DNA from: Zobellia amurskyensis | GTDB taxonomy: Bacteria > Bacteroidota > Bacteroidia > Flavobacteriales > Flavobacteriaceae | Direction of reading: 5' to 3' | Assembly (NCBI RefSeq): GCF_009725985.1 | Contig: NZ_RCNR01000021.1 | Span: forward strand, 1 to 64,000 | Length of the DNA stretch: 64,000 bases | In this document: piece by piece, positions 1-9,647 of the stretch | Numbering within the stretch: the stretch's first letter is position 1 | Layout: every line of letters begins with the position of its first letter | Program-made: the position numbers and the translations under genes | The notes under the pieces: generated by a model | Told to the model about the DNA's origin: nothing | Seen by the model: only the letters and a program-made list of their open reading frames with translations | Databases searched by the model: none

Positions 1-2697
1 ATTAGGACTGGTATACAACCCTTCTATTCCAAAATTCCAGTTGTGGAATATGTTGGAAAATTCGCCACTATAGGACAAATCAAAACCTGATGTACTGGTA
101 TAAAAAGCAGCATTAATACTATGTTTATACGTGAACGGATTACGTTGCAAACTATATGAAGTGTGGTTGCTCACTACGCCAATTTTGAGTCCGTCATCTG
201 GGTTAACGGCCAGTATGGGAAGTAACTGATTAAAATTATACTTCACCTTCTTATGGTCGTAATTATTCAACTCATAATCATTTACCAACCATTTTTTGGA
301 GCGCTTATTTACTATGGTATTCTCTTTGTCCTTATAATCGTATAGTTTTACTCTTCTGGTGTTTCTAAAATCATAGGTATCATTCTTCTTCCCTCCAACA
401 ATCTTAATTTTTATTGGATGGTCTCCTTCCCCTTCAACCACAAAATTATCCTTACCATCTAAACCGAAAATCCATATTTCCTTGGTGATATCCTTGGAAA
501 AAGTATGATCTAAAATTCCCAAATCCTTACGGTCTATTTTTAAAGACGTTTTCCCATTGGGCAATCTGGTTATGGTAAAGTCATCAGCTTTTTGGGTACC
601 GGTTACCACCTGAAATTTGTTTAGATATAAATAATATGCTTTAGCAATTTCCATAAGGTTATCGCGTCTGCCTTGTAGCTTTACTTTAATATCTTCTATT
701 ACGGCGCCTTTTACTTCCTCGGGAATAGCCTCAAAAGCATTTTCTATATCCGCATTGGTAAGCTCGTTTTGAATATGGCCAGCTTGCTTTTCCCATTCTT
801 CCCAACCTGATGCATGTATCAATGTCAAATCTAAATGATAAGGCGATGATGCAAACCACTTTACACTTCTCAACTCATCATCATAAGTTTGCATTTTACG
901 CAACCCTGGTATAAGTCGGGTCAAAGTACTGATTAACGTACCGTCATATTTAGAAAATGCCTGATCACGGTCTCTTGGGATAGGACTGCAATACTCCGTA
1001 CCATCTTCATTTTTATAAAGTGCCCAGCGCCATTGGTCTTCATGGCGGTCCCAATCCCCCAAGAGCATATCAAATAATCTAGCTCTTATATAGGAAGGTT
1101 CATCTACAACCGCTTTTCCCGATTTATTTATTTCCTGTAAGACATCGGCCGTGCTCAATATATCTTCAGGCGTTCCAAAACTCTCAGACTCTATTTGTGT
1201 ATCTCCTACATGCTCTTCGATCATATAAAGTTCATCTCCAAAATCATCATTGAAACTCCCTAGTACTTTCTGTTTTGGTATATAATACAAAACGGGGTTG
1301 GTATGATTCACCCCAACTGCACTAGATAGTCCACCTATAACAAAAGGCGTATATGGGTTTGAAGTCGTATAAAAATCGGCTAAAAATTTATCTACTGTAG
1401 TGCCATCTAAAACATCGCCAATATAAGTTTCCTGAAAAGCGTTGGCCTGAAGGAATTTGATCGTACTCTTTTTTAGCGCACGCATCACATATTGTCTACC
1501 TGCTTTATCCTCTAAACGTAAAGATTTGGATTGTTGTCCGCCTCCACGTTTTACAGGTAGCAACCCTCCCATTAAAGTATCTAACAACACTACCTGCGCA
1601 TTTACCTTTTTACCATAAAAATCACGATAATGCTCGCCCCAAAGCGTTTTGTAAAATCCACTTTTGGTAGTTGCTTTTTTAGTGTAGATAGAAGCCGATT
1701 GAGTGTTAGGATGGTTTTCTTTAAAGGTATAAGGTTCCAATTGGTTAGTATCTCCTTTCAATACTATGGTCTTGAACACTTCTTTAAAAGTTCCATCCTC
1801 ATATGCGTGATAATTTGCGGTTACCCCACCATCCGTTGCAATATCTAAACGGACATATCCGTTTTTCTTCAATGAAAAATCTCCTTCTTCTCCGTTTTTT
1901 ACAGCTTCTAAACTTCCTGCTGCGCCACTATTAATTTGGGGCACACTCCCTTTTATATATTGTAGATTTTTTCCTTGCCCGGATATAAAAATGACATTCT
2001 CCGCTCCCCTAGCAATAGTTTTCAACCTGTTTCTGAGCGTTCTGTATTGTTTGTTCTGAAAATTTTGACTAGAAAACCCTCCAATATTTTTAAAAAGACC
2101 TTGTTTGTTATTGGTTTCTATAGGATGATACATGGCTACAAGTATGATTTTACCTTGTGCCTTTTTTATTCTGTTCTCAAACTCTAAAAAGAATAATGTT
2201 CTGTTCTGAATTTCGGAATCTTCATTGATATACACATGGTTATCCCAATCCTCTAAAAACCATTGCGAATCTACTGTAATCAATTCTATATTTTCTCCTA
2301 AACCATGATGCTTAATAGGTTCTGCATTATCAGGAAAAAACTTTGCGTTGCTATGGTCTTGAATATAATCTTCAATGTTCCTAACGCCCTTATGCCCTTT
2401 TGTCCATTCTTTATAACCCGGAATAAATACTACTTCGTCGGCATCATTTAAAACGTTAAGCTGAGGAGCAATAACCTTTTTTAGATTGGATTTTGAAACC
2501 GCATTCCCTATGATAAGAACAGAGGAATTTTCTTGATTGTTTGCTTCTGAAATAATATGTTTCAACACGCCCGAATCATTATAATCCGCCGTATTTGCGG
2601 TTATAAATATAGACCTTTCAATTTGTTGGGAAAATACTGTAGTTGTTGCAAAAAAGAGAATGTATGCAATAAGAAGTTTAATTCTAATGTAATTCAC
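1..2697 (-). CDS. Outer-membrane protein with degenerate metallophosphoesterase domain, C-terminus cut by window edge
   Basis: An uninterrupted frame of 899 codons runs from GTG at 2697 to base 1, so the C-terminus lies outside the window. An in-frame TGA lies at 2712-2710 and the first ATG is codon 189, so GTG (or ATT just before it) must start the gene; it gives a signal peptide ending near VFSQQ. Residues 25-300 follow the layout of Bacteroidota calcineurin-like phosphoesterases, but the metal motifs are altered: the GDN block reads GNA (64-66) and the GNHDW block reads GYKEW (94-98). Residues 400-600 hold GDWDRHEDQW (D548, D550, H552) and PRDRDQAF (D576, D578), reminiscent of an atypical kinase fold. 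After about residue 760 the alternating polar/apolar strands look like the beginning of a beta-barrel. It sits 116 bp after the sulfatase gene and may end the same operon. Family assignment is by pattern only; function unknown. Confidence 0.75.
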   Translation of the reverse strand, partial: MNYIRIKLLIAYILFFATTTVFSQQIERSIFITANTADYNDSGVLKHIISEANNQENSSVLIIGNAVSKSNLKKVIAPQLNVLNDADEVVFIPGYKEWTKGHKGVRNIEDYIQDHSNAKFFPDNAEPIKHHGLGENIELITVDSQWFLEDWDNHVYINEDSEIQNRTLFFLEFENRIKKAQGKIILVAMYHPIETNNKQGLFKNIGGFSSQNFQNKQYRTLRNRLKTIARGAENVIFISGQGKNLQYIKGSVPQINSGAAGSLEAVKNGEEGDFSLKKNGYVRLDIATDGGVTANYHAYEDGTFKEVFKTIVLKGDTNQLEPYTFKENHPNTQSASIYTKKATTKSGFYKTLWGEHYRDFYGKKVNAQVVLLDTLMGGLLPVKRGGGQQSKSLRLEDKAGRQYVMRALKKSTIKFLQANAFQETYIGDVLDGTTVDKFLADFYTTSNPYTPFVIGGLSSAVGVNHTNPVLYYIPKQKVLGSFNDDFGDELYMIEEHVGDTQIESESFGTPEDILSTADVLQEINKSGKAVVDEPSYIRARLFDMLLGDWDRHEDQWRWALYKNEDGTEYCSPIPRDRDQAFSKYDGTLISTLTRLIPGLRKMQTYDDELRSVKWFASSPYHLDLTLIHASGWEEWEKQAGHIQNELTNADIENAFEAIPEEVKGAVIEDIKVKLQGRRDNLMEIAKAYYLYLNKFQVVTGTQKADDFTITRLPNGKTSLKIDRKDLGILDHTFSKDITKEIWIFGLDGKDNFVVEGEGDHPIKIKIVGGKKNDTYDFRNTRRVKLYDYKDKENTIVNKRSKKWLVNDYELNNYDHKKVKYNFNQLLPILAVNPDDGLKIGVVSNHTSYSLQRNPFTYKHSINAAFYTSTSGFDLSYSGEFSNIFHNWNFGIEGLYTSPN

Positions 2698-2813
2698 AAT
2701 CGGTTGGTTTCAACCTTTTGTCGCAAAAAAGAGAACTTTCTTTCATTTATATATTTACAAATTAAGATAACGTATAAAAAAGGAAAGTCTGTCTATTAGA
2801 ACCAACGTGGGCT

Positions 2814-4448
2814 TCACGGTGTACCTCGCAATCTTTTAAACTGTTTATAAGCCTTATCTACGGCAGCTTTCGGTGCTTTATCAAATTCCTTGTCCGTAAC
2901 ATTGTAAACCTCTTGTATGCTGTCTAGCTTGTAATGCATTTGGTCAATAACAGAGGAATATGTGCGGTCATCAATGAGATTGGTCAACTCCCTAGGGTCT
3001 TTGTATAAATCATAGAATTCCCAGCTATCTATATCATCGTAAAAATGGATGAGCTTATACCGTTTAGTTCTAACTCCATAATGCTTTTTGACCATGTGAA
3101 AAGCCGGGTAATCGTAATAATGATAGTAGAGCACATCCCGAAATTCATCAGAATTCATACTCCCATCCAACAAACCTTTGAACGATTGTCCCTGCATGGC
3201 ATCACTTTCGTTTTTCACTTCGGCAAAGTCTAGGAATGTTTGTGCAAAATCCAAGTTCTGTACCATAGCATCTATTTTGGTCTTTGGGGGAATCGTTCCT
3301 GGCAACTGCATCAACAAGGGTGTGCCAAATGAGGTTTCGTACATAAATCGCTTATCGAACCAACCGTTCTCTCCCAAGTAGAATCCTTGATCGGAAGTGT
3401 AGACCACCAACGTATTTTTATCTAGTCCGCTTTCTTCCAAGTAATCTAAAATTTCACCAACGCCTTCGTCTACTGCGGCTATAGTAGCCATGTAATCACG
3501 TAAGTAGCGTTGGCCTTTCCATTCGGCAAGGGCCTTTCCCTTTAAGTTTGCCTTATGAAATGTATTGTTTTTAGATAAATAGGCTTCATCCCAAGCTATC
3601 CGTTGTTGGGGTGACATTCGCTCAAAATCGGTTGTCCATGGGTTATGAGCCAATTCTGTGCTGCCGTACCCTTGGGTCATTTTTAAATCATGCCCTTCGT
3701 ACATATCATCATATATGGTCTGTAATTGCTCTTCCGCCGCCCTTTGCTTTTTAAAGGAAGGAAAATAAGTGTCGGGAAGGGGAAACTGCACGGAGTCATA
3801 TGTATTCATATGACGTAAGGCCGGCATCCAATTACGGTGAGGGGCCTTGTGATGCACCATGATAAAAAAGGGAAGACTGTCTTTTCTTTCATTTTTCAAC
3901 CAGCTTAAAGCATCATTGGTAATAATATCCGTGGCATAACCTTCTATACGGGTTGTGTCTCCATTTTCAACAAAATCAGGATTATAGTAATTGCCCTGAT
4001 CAACAAGTATCTTAGAATAATCGAAACCTTGGGGTGCACCGTCCAAATGCCATTTGCCAATCAATGCCGTCTGATAACCTTCTCGCCTAAGTATTTTTGG
4101 CAAGGTAGTTTGATTACCATCAAAACGGTCTCCGTTCTGTCTAAAACCATTTATATGACTGTGTTTGCCCGTAAGAATGACCGCCCGACTTGGACCGCAA
4201 ATGGAATTCGTTACATAACTATGCGTAAAAAGGGCCCCGTTCTTAGCCAATCGGTCAATATTGGGTGTGGGAGCCAATTGCCCAATAGGATGACCATAGG
4301 CACTTATGGCCTGAATAGCATGGTCGTCGGCCATGATGAAAAGAATATTGGTCTTTTGTACTTTCTCCTCTGGTTGTGGGGGATTCTCTTTACAAGCTAG
4401 AAAAGTAAAGGCAAAAAATACAAATAGGAAGCGTGATCGTAAAAACAT
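2814..4448 (-). CDS. S1-family sulfatase (lipoprotein)
   Basis: A 544-residue formylglycine-dependent sulfatase that should remove sulfate esters from a glycan in the periplasm or on the cell surface. The N-terminus is a lipoprotein signal with lipobox cysteine C19. The metal-binding start of the fold is NILFIMADDH (34-43). The maturation site is C84 in SICGPSRAV, the canonical CxPSR form, so C84 should become formylglycine. The C-terminus keeps the usual short arylsulfatase subdomain (YDLYKDPRELTNL). It follows the GH3 gene by 17 bp and is part of the beta-glucan operon, which is unexpected because beta-1,2-glucan is not known to be sulfated. The exact S1 subfamily cannot be read by eye. The family includes a few phospho-ester hydrolases, so the leaving group is not certain. 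Confidence 0.9.
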   Translation of the reverse strand: MFLRSRFLFVFFAFTFLACKENPPQPEEKVQKTNILFIMADDHAIQAISAYGHPIGQLAPTPNIDRLAKNGALFTHSYVTNSICGPSRAVILTGKHSHINGFRQNGDRFDGNQTTLPKILRREGYQTALIGKWHLDGAPQGFDYSKILVDQGNYYNPDFVENGDTTRIEGYATDIITNDALSWLKNERKDSLPFFIMVHHKAPHRNWMPALRHMNTYDSVQFPLPDTYFPSFKKQRAAEEQLQTIYDDMYEGHDLKMTQGYGSTELAHNPWTTDFERMSPQQRIAWDEAYLSKNNTFHKANLKGKALAEWKGQRYLRDYMATIAAVDEGVGEILDYLEESGLDKNTLVVYTSDQGFYLGENGWFDKRFMYETSFGTPLLMQLPGTIPPKTKIDAMVQNLDFAQTFLDFAEVKNESDAMQGQSFKGLLDGSMNSDEFRDVLYYHYYDYPAFHMVKKHYGVRTKRYKLIHFYDDIDSWEFYDLYKDPRELTNLIDDRTYSSVIDQMHYKLDSIQEVYNVTDKEFDKAPKAAVDKAYKQFKRLRGTP

Positions 4449-4465
4449 AATTATCTGAAATGGGG

Positions 4466-6739
4466 CTATTTTAATCTGAAGGATGTTTTCAAATCTGCGG
4501 TGGCATTGGTTCCTATAAAAATTTGGAACTCACCTGGCTCGGAAACAAATTCCAATGCCGCGTTATAAAACTTCAGGTCTTCAGGCTTTAAAGTGAGCTC
4601 AACCGTTTTTGTTTCACCCTTCTTTAAGAATATTTTCTTGAACCCTTTTAATTCTCGCATGGGCGGGGTTACCGAGCGTACTACATCCCGTAGATATAAC
4701 TGAACCACTTCTTCCCCATCGTACACTCCAGTATTGCTTACCTCTACCGAAACCGAAATCGATTCGCCCTGTCCAATTTCATCTTTATTCAATTGGATAT
4801 TCGAATAACTGAAATCGGTATAACTCAGACCATGACCAAAAGGTAAGAGCGGCGTATTTTCCACATCCAGATAATTCGATTTAAATTTCTGAAAGTTATC
4901 TCTCTCTATGGGTCTGCCCGTGTTTTTCATACTGTGATATACTGGAATTTGCCCAACATTCCTGGGCCAAGTTGCCGTTAGTTTTCCTGATGGATTATAA
5001 TCCCCAAAAACTACATCGGCTATAGCATTACCCGCTTCTATACCTGGGTGCCATACTTGAAGTATACTTGCAGGAAGCTCCAGTTCATCGGCAATGGTCA
5101 AGGGTCTTCCGCTCATCAGGACAATTACCAGAGGCTTTCCGGTCTTTGCCAATTCCCTTAAAAGTTGCTTTTGACTTGTTGGAAGTGAAATATCCGTTCT
5201 ACTCGCGGCCTCTCCACTAAACTCACTGGCCTCGCCTACCACGGCTACAATGACATCGGCATCTTTGGCTAAACCTAAAGCCTCCTTTAAAAGGATCTCC
5301 GAAGAACGTTCGTCTATTTCTACCCGTGTTCCAAAAACATTGGCCCGTTTGGCCAAATCGGGGTTATCCGTAATATTGGCGCCTTTGGCATAGCCTATTT
5401 TGGCTTTTGAAGCCACATTTTTGAACCCTTCTAAAACAGGAACAGATAACTGTGGGTCCCCCGTTGGAGCCCAAGTACCCAACATATTGTTCTTGTTATT
5501 CGCCAAAGGTCCTATCAACGCTATTTGGGAATTCTTTTGTAACGGAAGTATATTGCCCTGTTTCTTTAATAGTACGAAAGAGCGCTTTGCCGCCTCACGG
5601 GCCAAATTTCTGTTCCCTTCCGAGAGAATATCTTTTGCCGGTCTACTTTTATCGGAATAGCGGTAAGGGTCATCAAAAAGTCCTAATTTGTATTTGGCGG
5701 TCAATATCCTACGGCATGCCTCGGTTATTGCGGCTTCGGTAACCTTGCCCTCGGCTACCGATTGCTTTAATGTGGTAAGAAACCCTTCCCCTACCATATC
5801 CATATCAAGCCCTGCGTTTAAGGCCAAAGCCGATACCGATTGTAAATCTCCCAATCCGTGGGCGGTCATCTCGTTTACCGAAGTGTAATCGGAAACCACA
5901 AAACCTTTAAATCCCCATTGTTCACGCAATAAATCGGTTATTAACCATTTGTTGCCCGAAGCCGGAACGCCATCAATATCATTAAACGAAGTCATGGCAC
6001 TACCCACTCCGGCATCTACGGCCGCCTTGTAAACGGGCAGATATTGGTTGTACATTTTCAACTTACCCATATCTACCGTATTGTAATCGCGCCCGCCTTC
6101 TGCGGCACCATACAGAGCCAAGTGTTTTACCGTGGCCATCATCGTATTTGGCGCTGACAAATCAGCTCCTTGATACCCTTTTATCATCGCTTTGGCAATG
6201 GCACTCCCCAAATACGGGTCTTCTCCAGCCCCCTCGGCAATACGTCCCCAACGAGGGTCTCTGGCAATATCCACCATAGGAGAGAAATTCCAGTTGATTC
6301 CATCTGCAGTAGCCTCCTTAGCTGCAGTTTCGGCCATTTTTTGAATAAGTTCCAAATCCCAACTAGCTGCTGTTCCCAGTGGAATGGGAAAGGTGGTCTT
6401 ATACCCATGTATGATGTCCGAACCAATAAGCAAGGGAATCCTTAACCGTGAATTTTCAATGGCTATTTTTTGTGCCTGCCTTACTTTTTCGGGTCCGGAA
6501 ACCCCAAAAAGACCTCCTACTTGGCCAGCCTTGATTTTCGCCTCTACATTTTCGCTCACCACAGAACCTGTAGCAATGCCACCTCCCGGGGTCAGTAGAT
6601 TAAGCTGACCAATTTTTTCTTCCAATGTCATTTTGGAAAGAAGTTGCTCCACCGCTTCTATCTTTTCTTGGGAACGAACGAAAGTCGTAAAGCCCAGCAC
6701 GAGTATTAAAAAACAGATTTTTCTCTTTATATCCTTCAT
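4466..6739 (-). CDS. GH3 beta-glucosidase, periplasmic
   Basis: A 757-residue BglX-like glycoside hydrolase family 3 enzyme that releases glucose from beta-gluco-oligosaccharides. A cleavable signal peptide ends near VRSQ (21-24). The N-terminal (beta/alpha)8 domain holds KHLALYGAAEGGRDYN (205-220) and the nucleophile D284 in GFVVSDYTS. The alpha/beta sandwich follows, and the last ~120 residues form the fibronectin-III-like domain (SYTDFSYS, GEEVVQLYLRD). Length and domain order are normal for the family. In this operon it would finish products of the two GH144-type enzymes; a GH3/GH144 pairing is known from Bacteroides beta-1,2-glucan loci. The 112 bp gap to the GH144 gene upstream is the largest inside the operon and could hold an internal promoter, but I see no clear box. 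Substrate linkage is inferred from context. Confidence 0.9.
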   Translation of the reverse strand: MKDIKRKICFLILVLGFTTFVRSQEKIEAVEQLLSKMTLEEKIGQLNLLTPGGGIATGSVVSENVEAKIKAGQVGGLFGVSGPEKVRQAQKIAIENSRLRIPLLIGSDIIHGYKTTFPIPLGTAASWDLELIQKMAETAAKEATADGINWNFSPMVDIARDPRWGRIAEGAGEDPYLGSAIAKAMIKGYQGADLSAPNTMMATVKHLALYGAAEGGRDYNTVDMGKLKMYNQYLPVYKAAVDAGVGSAMTSFNDIDGVPASGNKWLITDLLREQWGFKGFVVSDYTSVNEMTAHGLGDLQSVSALALNAGLDMDMVGEGFLTTLKQSVAEGKVTEAAITEACRRILTAKYKLGLFDDPYRYSDKSRPAKDILSEGNRNLAREAAKRSFVLLKKQGNILPLQKNSQIALIGPLANNKNNMLGTWAPTGDPQLSVPVLEGFKNVASKAKIGYAKGANITDNPDLAKRANVFGTRVEIDERSSEILLKEALGLAKDADVIVAVVGEASEFSGEAASRTDISLPTSQKQLLRELAKTGKPLVIVLMSGRPLTIADELELPASILQVWHPGIEAGNAIADVVFGDYNPSGKLTATWPRNVGQIPVYHSMKNTGRPIERDNFQKFKSNYLDVENTPLLPFGHGLSYTDFSYSNIQLNKDEIGQGESISVSVEVSNTGVYDGEEVVQLYLRDVVRSVTPPMRELKGFKKIFLKKGETKTVELTLKPEDLKFYNAALEFVSEPGEFQIFIGTNATADLKTSFRLK

Positions 6740-6851
6740 TTTCTGTTATTTATATTTTTATATCGAATAAAATTTTGGCAAAACCATCCCTTTGACAAAT
6801 CAGTTAAAACCGATTCCTCACATGATATTCGTTGATACTTAAAGTAAATTC

Positions 6852-8246
6852 CTAATAGGTAAAACCTAAATTATCGAGTCCGCGCTGCACATCTTCGTTT
6901 TGCATAAAGAGTTGCCATAACAATCCCGACCTATGGTTCTCAATCATTACTAAAATGGGACCTTGATCAATGGCCAAATACGCATCGGCTACCCAAAAAT
7001 CATATTGCGGACTAAAAGCATCATAAAAACCGGCAGGCCCTAAAAGCTGGTCCTTTTTACCATAGAAATACCGCAGTGCCTTCATGGATTCCTCCGGTGT
7101 ATATGGCATAGAGCTCAAAGCCGCTGTAGGTGAAATTACACCTGTATCATTGGACGGGCTATGGGCGTTATAGCCTAAACTTCCATCCGCATTTCTACTG
7201 TAACTGGCGGTAAGCCCCCAGCAATCTCCCCCATAATCTTTATAATTTTTAGGGTTATCCACGCAGTAGGCATAATTGATTTTTGCATGGTTTAGCGTAG
7301 CATCACCATAATTCACAAAGGCATCGGCCAAATTACTGGGATCTAGCCCCATATAGGAGTAGTGTGCCCAGAACAATGGCCCGCCTTTTTGGGAACTACC
7401 TGCATGATTAACAATAAGTGGAATTTCACAAGCCGAAGCGCCATTGTCTATAGCACCACTGGACGCCCAACCATTTTCATATGTTTCTTTGGTGATAGAA
7501 AAATCAGGGGAAGCCGATGCCATGACATAGGTTATCAATACTTCATTATATCCCTTTAATTCTAAATTGATGTCAAAACCAAAATCAGGACTCCAATGCC
7601 AATACAACGTATTTTTATTTTGCGTGAACCAGTCCCACTCTACGCCTTTCCAAAGTGCATCCGCTTTTTCGGCCACTGCTTTTTCTTCGGAACTACCCTC
7701 TTTTAAATATTCTTTTACGCAGATAAGCCCCTGCACCAAAAAGGAAGTTTCAACCAAATCAGCACCATTATCCTTTTCACTAAAGGGAAGCGTTTTCCCG
7801 TTACGCCCATCTAACCAATGGGGCCATGCGCCATGAAACCGATCAGCACTTTCCAAAAAAGAAATAATATTAGACAGTCTTTCAACACCTTCGCTACGGG
7901 ACACGAAACCTCTTTCCATAGCGACCAAAATTCCCATAAGACCAAAACCCGTGCCTCCAACAGTTACCGTATTAGGATCGTTGGATGGTTCTTGGGGATG
8001 ATACCTTTCACGTGCAGCACCCGATTCCGTTTGGGCAAAATTCCAAAAATATTTAAAGGTTTCTTTTTGGGTCAAGTCGAGAAGCTCCTCATCCGTCAGC
8101 TTCACTTCTTCCTCCTCTACTTCCTGTTCATTTTCTACCGGTGTTTCCGGAAGTTCGGAAACGCCGATTGCACCACCATCTGAATCATCCGAAGTACATG
8201 AAATGAACAGAAACGACACCAAAATTGAAACGAATAATTTACTCAT
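6852..8246 (-). CDS. GH144-type beta-1,2-glucanase (lipoprotein), copy 2
   Basis: A 464-residue protein of the glucoamylase-like (DUF3131-related) fold now classed as GH144, whose studied members hydrolyse beta-1,2-glucan or its oligosaccharides. The lipobox cysteine is C17, followed by a strongly acidic linker (residues about 30-50) that probably holds the enzyme off the membrane. Family landmarks are TVGGTGFGLMGILVAMERGF, YWHWSPDFGF, ISPTAALSSMPYTPE and AIDQGPILVMIENHRSG. Its ATG lies inside the end of the other GH144 gene (8 bp overlap), so the two are translationally coupled. The proteins align over their whole length but differ at many positions, so they probably have different chain-length or endo/exo preference. 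The catalytic acid cannot be assigned from the sequence alone. Confidence 0.82.
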   Translation of the reverse strand: MSKLFVSILVSFLFISCTSDDSDGGAIGVSELPETPVENEQEVEEEEVKLTDEELLDLTQKETFKYFWNFAQTESGAARERYHPQEPSNDPNTVTVGGTGFGLMGILVAMERGFVSRSEGVERLSNIISFLESADRFHGAWPHWLDGRNGKTLPFSEKDNGADLVETSFLVQGLICVKEYLKEGSSEEKAVAEKADALWKGVEWDWFTQNKNTLYWHWSPDFGFDINLELKGYNEVLITYVMASASPDFSITKETYENGWASSGAIDNGASACEIPLIVNHAGSSQKGGPLFWAHYSYMGLDPSNLADAFVNYGDATLNHAKINYAYCVDNPKNYKDYGGDCWGLTASYSRNADGSLGYNAHSPSNDTGVISPTAALSSMPYTPEESMKALRYFYGKKDQLLGPAGFYDAFSPQYDFWVADAYLAIDQGPILVMIENHRSGLLWQLFMQNEDVQRGLDNLGFTY

Positions 8247-9606
8247 TTGGAATATTTTCTGAACTAAAACCTAATTTTTTCAATCCGCTTTGAACATCTG
8301 TATTTTTCATAAAAAGCTTCCAAAAGAGTCCACTTCTGTAGTTTTCTATCATTACCGGAATAGGCCCTTGGTCAATTGCCAAATACCTTGGTACGTACCA
8401 TTCATTTTCTAGACTAAAGGCATCGTAAGGTCCGTATTTACCAATCAGGGAATCTTGTTCCGTATACATATACCTCAAGAAGTCCTGACTTTGTTCCGGC
8501 GTGTAGGGCATTGAGGAAAGTGCAGCGGTTGGAGAAATAACGCCCAAATCCTTATCAGGTCTGTGGCCGGCATAGCCCTTCATGGAATAACTTGAGGTCA
8601 ACCCCCAAAGGTTCTTTCCATATCCTTTGTATTCATGTGGGTTTTCAACCGCATGACGATACTGAATTAACGCGTGGTTTTCGTTCAGTTTCCAATAATC
8701 CGCATATTGATCCGTCAATCCTTTTGGATTCAGACCTAAATAGGAATAGTGCGCCCAAAACATGGGACCTACTGGAGACCTATCATGCTCATAATGATTC
8801 AGCACAGTGCGAAGTCCGTAAAAAGTAGTGTCATTTTTAATTCCTCCACTTTTTGCCCAACCTTGCTCATATACTTCTTTATTGATAGCATGTGTAGGTG
8901 AAGAAGCCGCCAAGATATACATGACCAAAGCTTCATTATAACCGCCCACTGGAAAGTTCATCTCCCATTTGTATTCCGGAGACCAATGCCAATAAAGTAC
9001 ATTTTCTCCTTTGGTATACCAGTCCCATTCTACTTCTTCCCAAATTTTTTGAATTCTGGCCGCCAATTCCTTTTCACGTTCATTACCACCCTCAAAGTAT
9101 TCCTTAACGGTCAACAAACCTTGAACCAGAAAAGCGGTTTCCACCAAATCGCCACCATTATCCATTTTACTGAACGGTGTCATTTTACCATCGGGCATAA
9201 GCCAGTGAGGCCAAGCTCCATGAAACCGGTCTGCTTTTTCAAGGAAGCCGATACTTTTTTCATAACGCTCCAAGGCCTGTTCACGAGTAATAAACCCTCG
9301 TTCCACGCCGACCAAAATGGCCATTAATCCAAAACCTGAGCCTCCGGTAGTTATAATATCCTTATCATGTGCGGGATATACATTATCTAGGTGAATACGT
9401 TCTCTGGCTAAACCTGATTTAGGTTCCGCTCCTTCCCAAAAATAATTGAACGTTTGTTTTTGAACGGAATCCAATAATTGGTCATCCGTTAGTTCTTGTT
9501 CAACCTTAGATTCGGTTTTGTTGTTTTTATTATCCGTTTTAGAAGGGTTGCCACCACAACCCACCAAAAGCGTGCCTGTTACCAAGGCAATTGTAACTAA
9601 TTTCAT
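8239..9606 (-). CDS. GH144-type beta-1,2-glucanase (lipoprotein), copy 1
   Basis: A 455-residue GH144-type lipoprotein, paralogous to the next gene in the operon. The lipobox is LLVGC with C17, followed by a short Lys/Asn-rich linker. The conserved stretches are TTGGSGFGLMAILVGVERGF, YWHWSPEYKW, VISPTAALSSMPYTPEQS and AIDQGPIPVMIENYRSG. Length matches characterised GH144 proteins. The stop overlaps the start of copy 2 by 8 bp. It follows the LamG surface lipoprotein by 41 bp. A likely role is cleavage of bound beta-1,2-glucan at the outer membrane, with copy 2 or the GH3 acting on the products; which copy is surface exposed is not visible here. Other glucoamylase-like activities cannot be excluded without comparison against characterised members. 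Confidence 0.82.
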   Translation of the reverse strand: MKLVTIALVTGTLLVGCGGNPSKTDNKNNKTESKVEQELTDDQLLDSVQKQTFNYFWEGAEPKSGLARERIHLDNVYPAHDKDIITTGGSGFGLMAILVGVERGFITREQALERYEKSIGFLEKADRFHGAWPHWLMPDGKMTPFSKMDNGGDLVETAFLVQGLLTVKEYFEGGNEREKELAARIQKIWEEVEWDWYTKGENVLYWHWSPEYKWEMNFPVGGYNEALVMYILAASSPTHAINKEVYEQGWAKSGGIKNDTTFYGLRTVLNHYEHDRSPVGPMFWAHYSYLGLNPKGLTDQYADYWKLNENHALIQYRHAVENPHEYKGYGKNLWGLTSSYSMKGYAGHRPDKDLGVISPTAALSSMPYTPEQSQDFLRYMYTEQDSLIGKYGPYDAFSLENEWYVPRYLAIDQGPIPVMIENYRSGLFWKLFMKNTDVQSGLKKLGFSSENIPNE

Positions 9607-9647
9607 ATATTTTTATAAAGTGATTATTGAACTTCTGTTGGGTTTAT

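Noticed and set aside
1630-2799. Three small plus-strand open frames in the first 2.8 kb
   Set aside because: They lie opposite the long minus-strand frame 2697-1, which has a signal peptide and family-like motifs; the small frames have no recognisable features.
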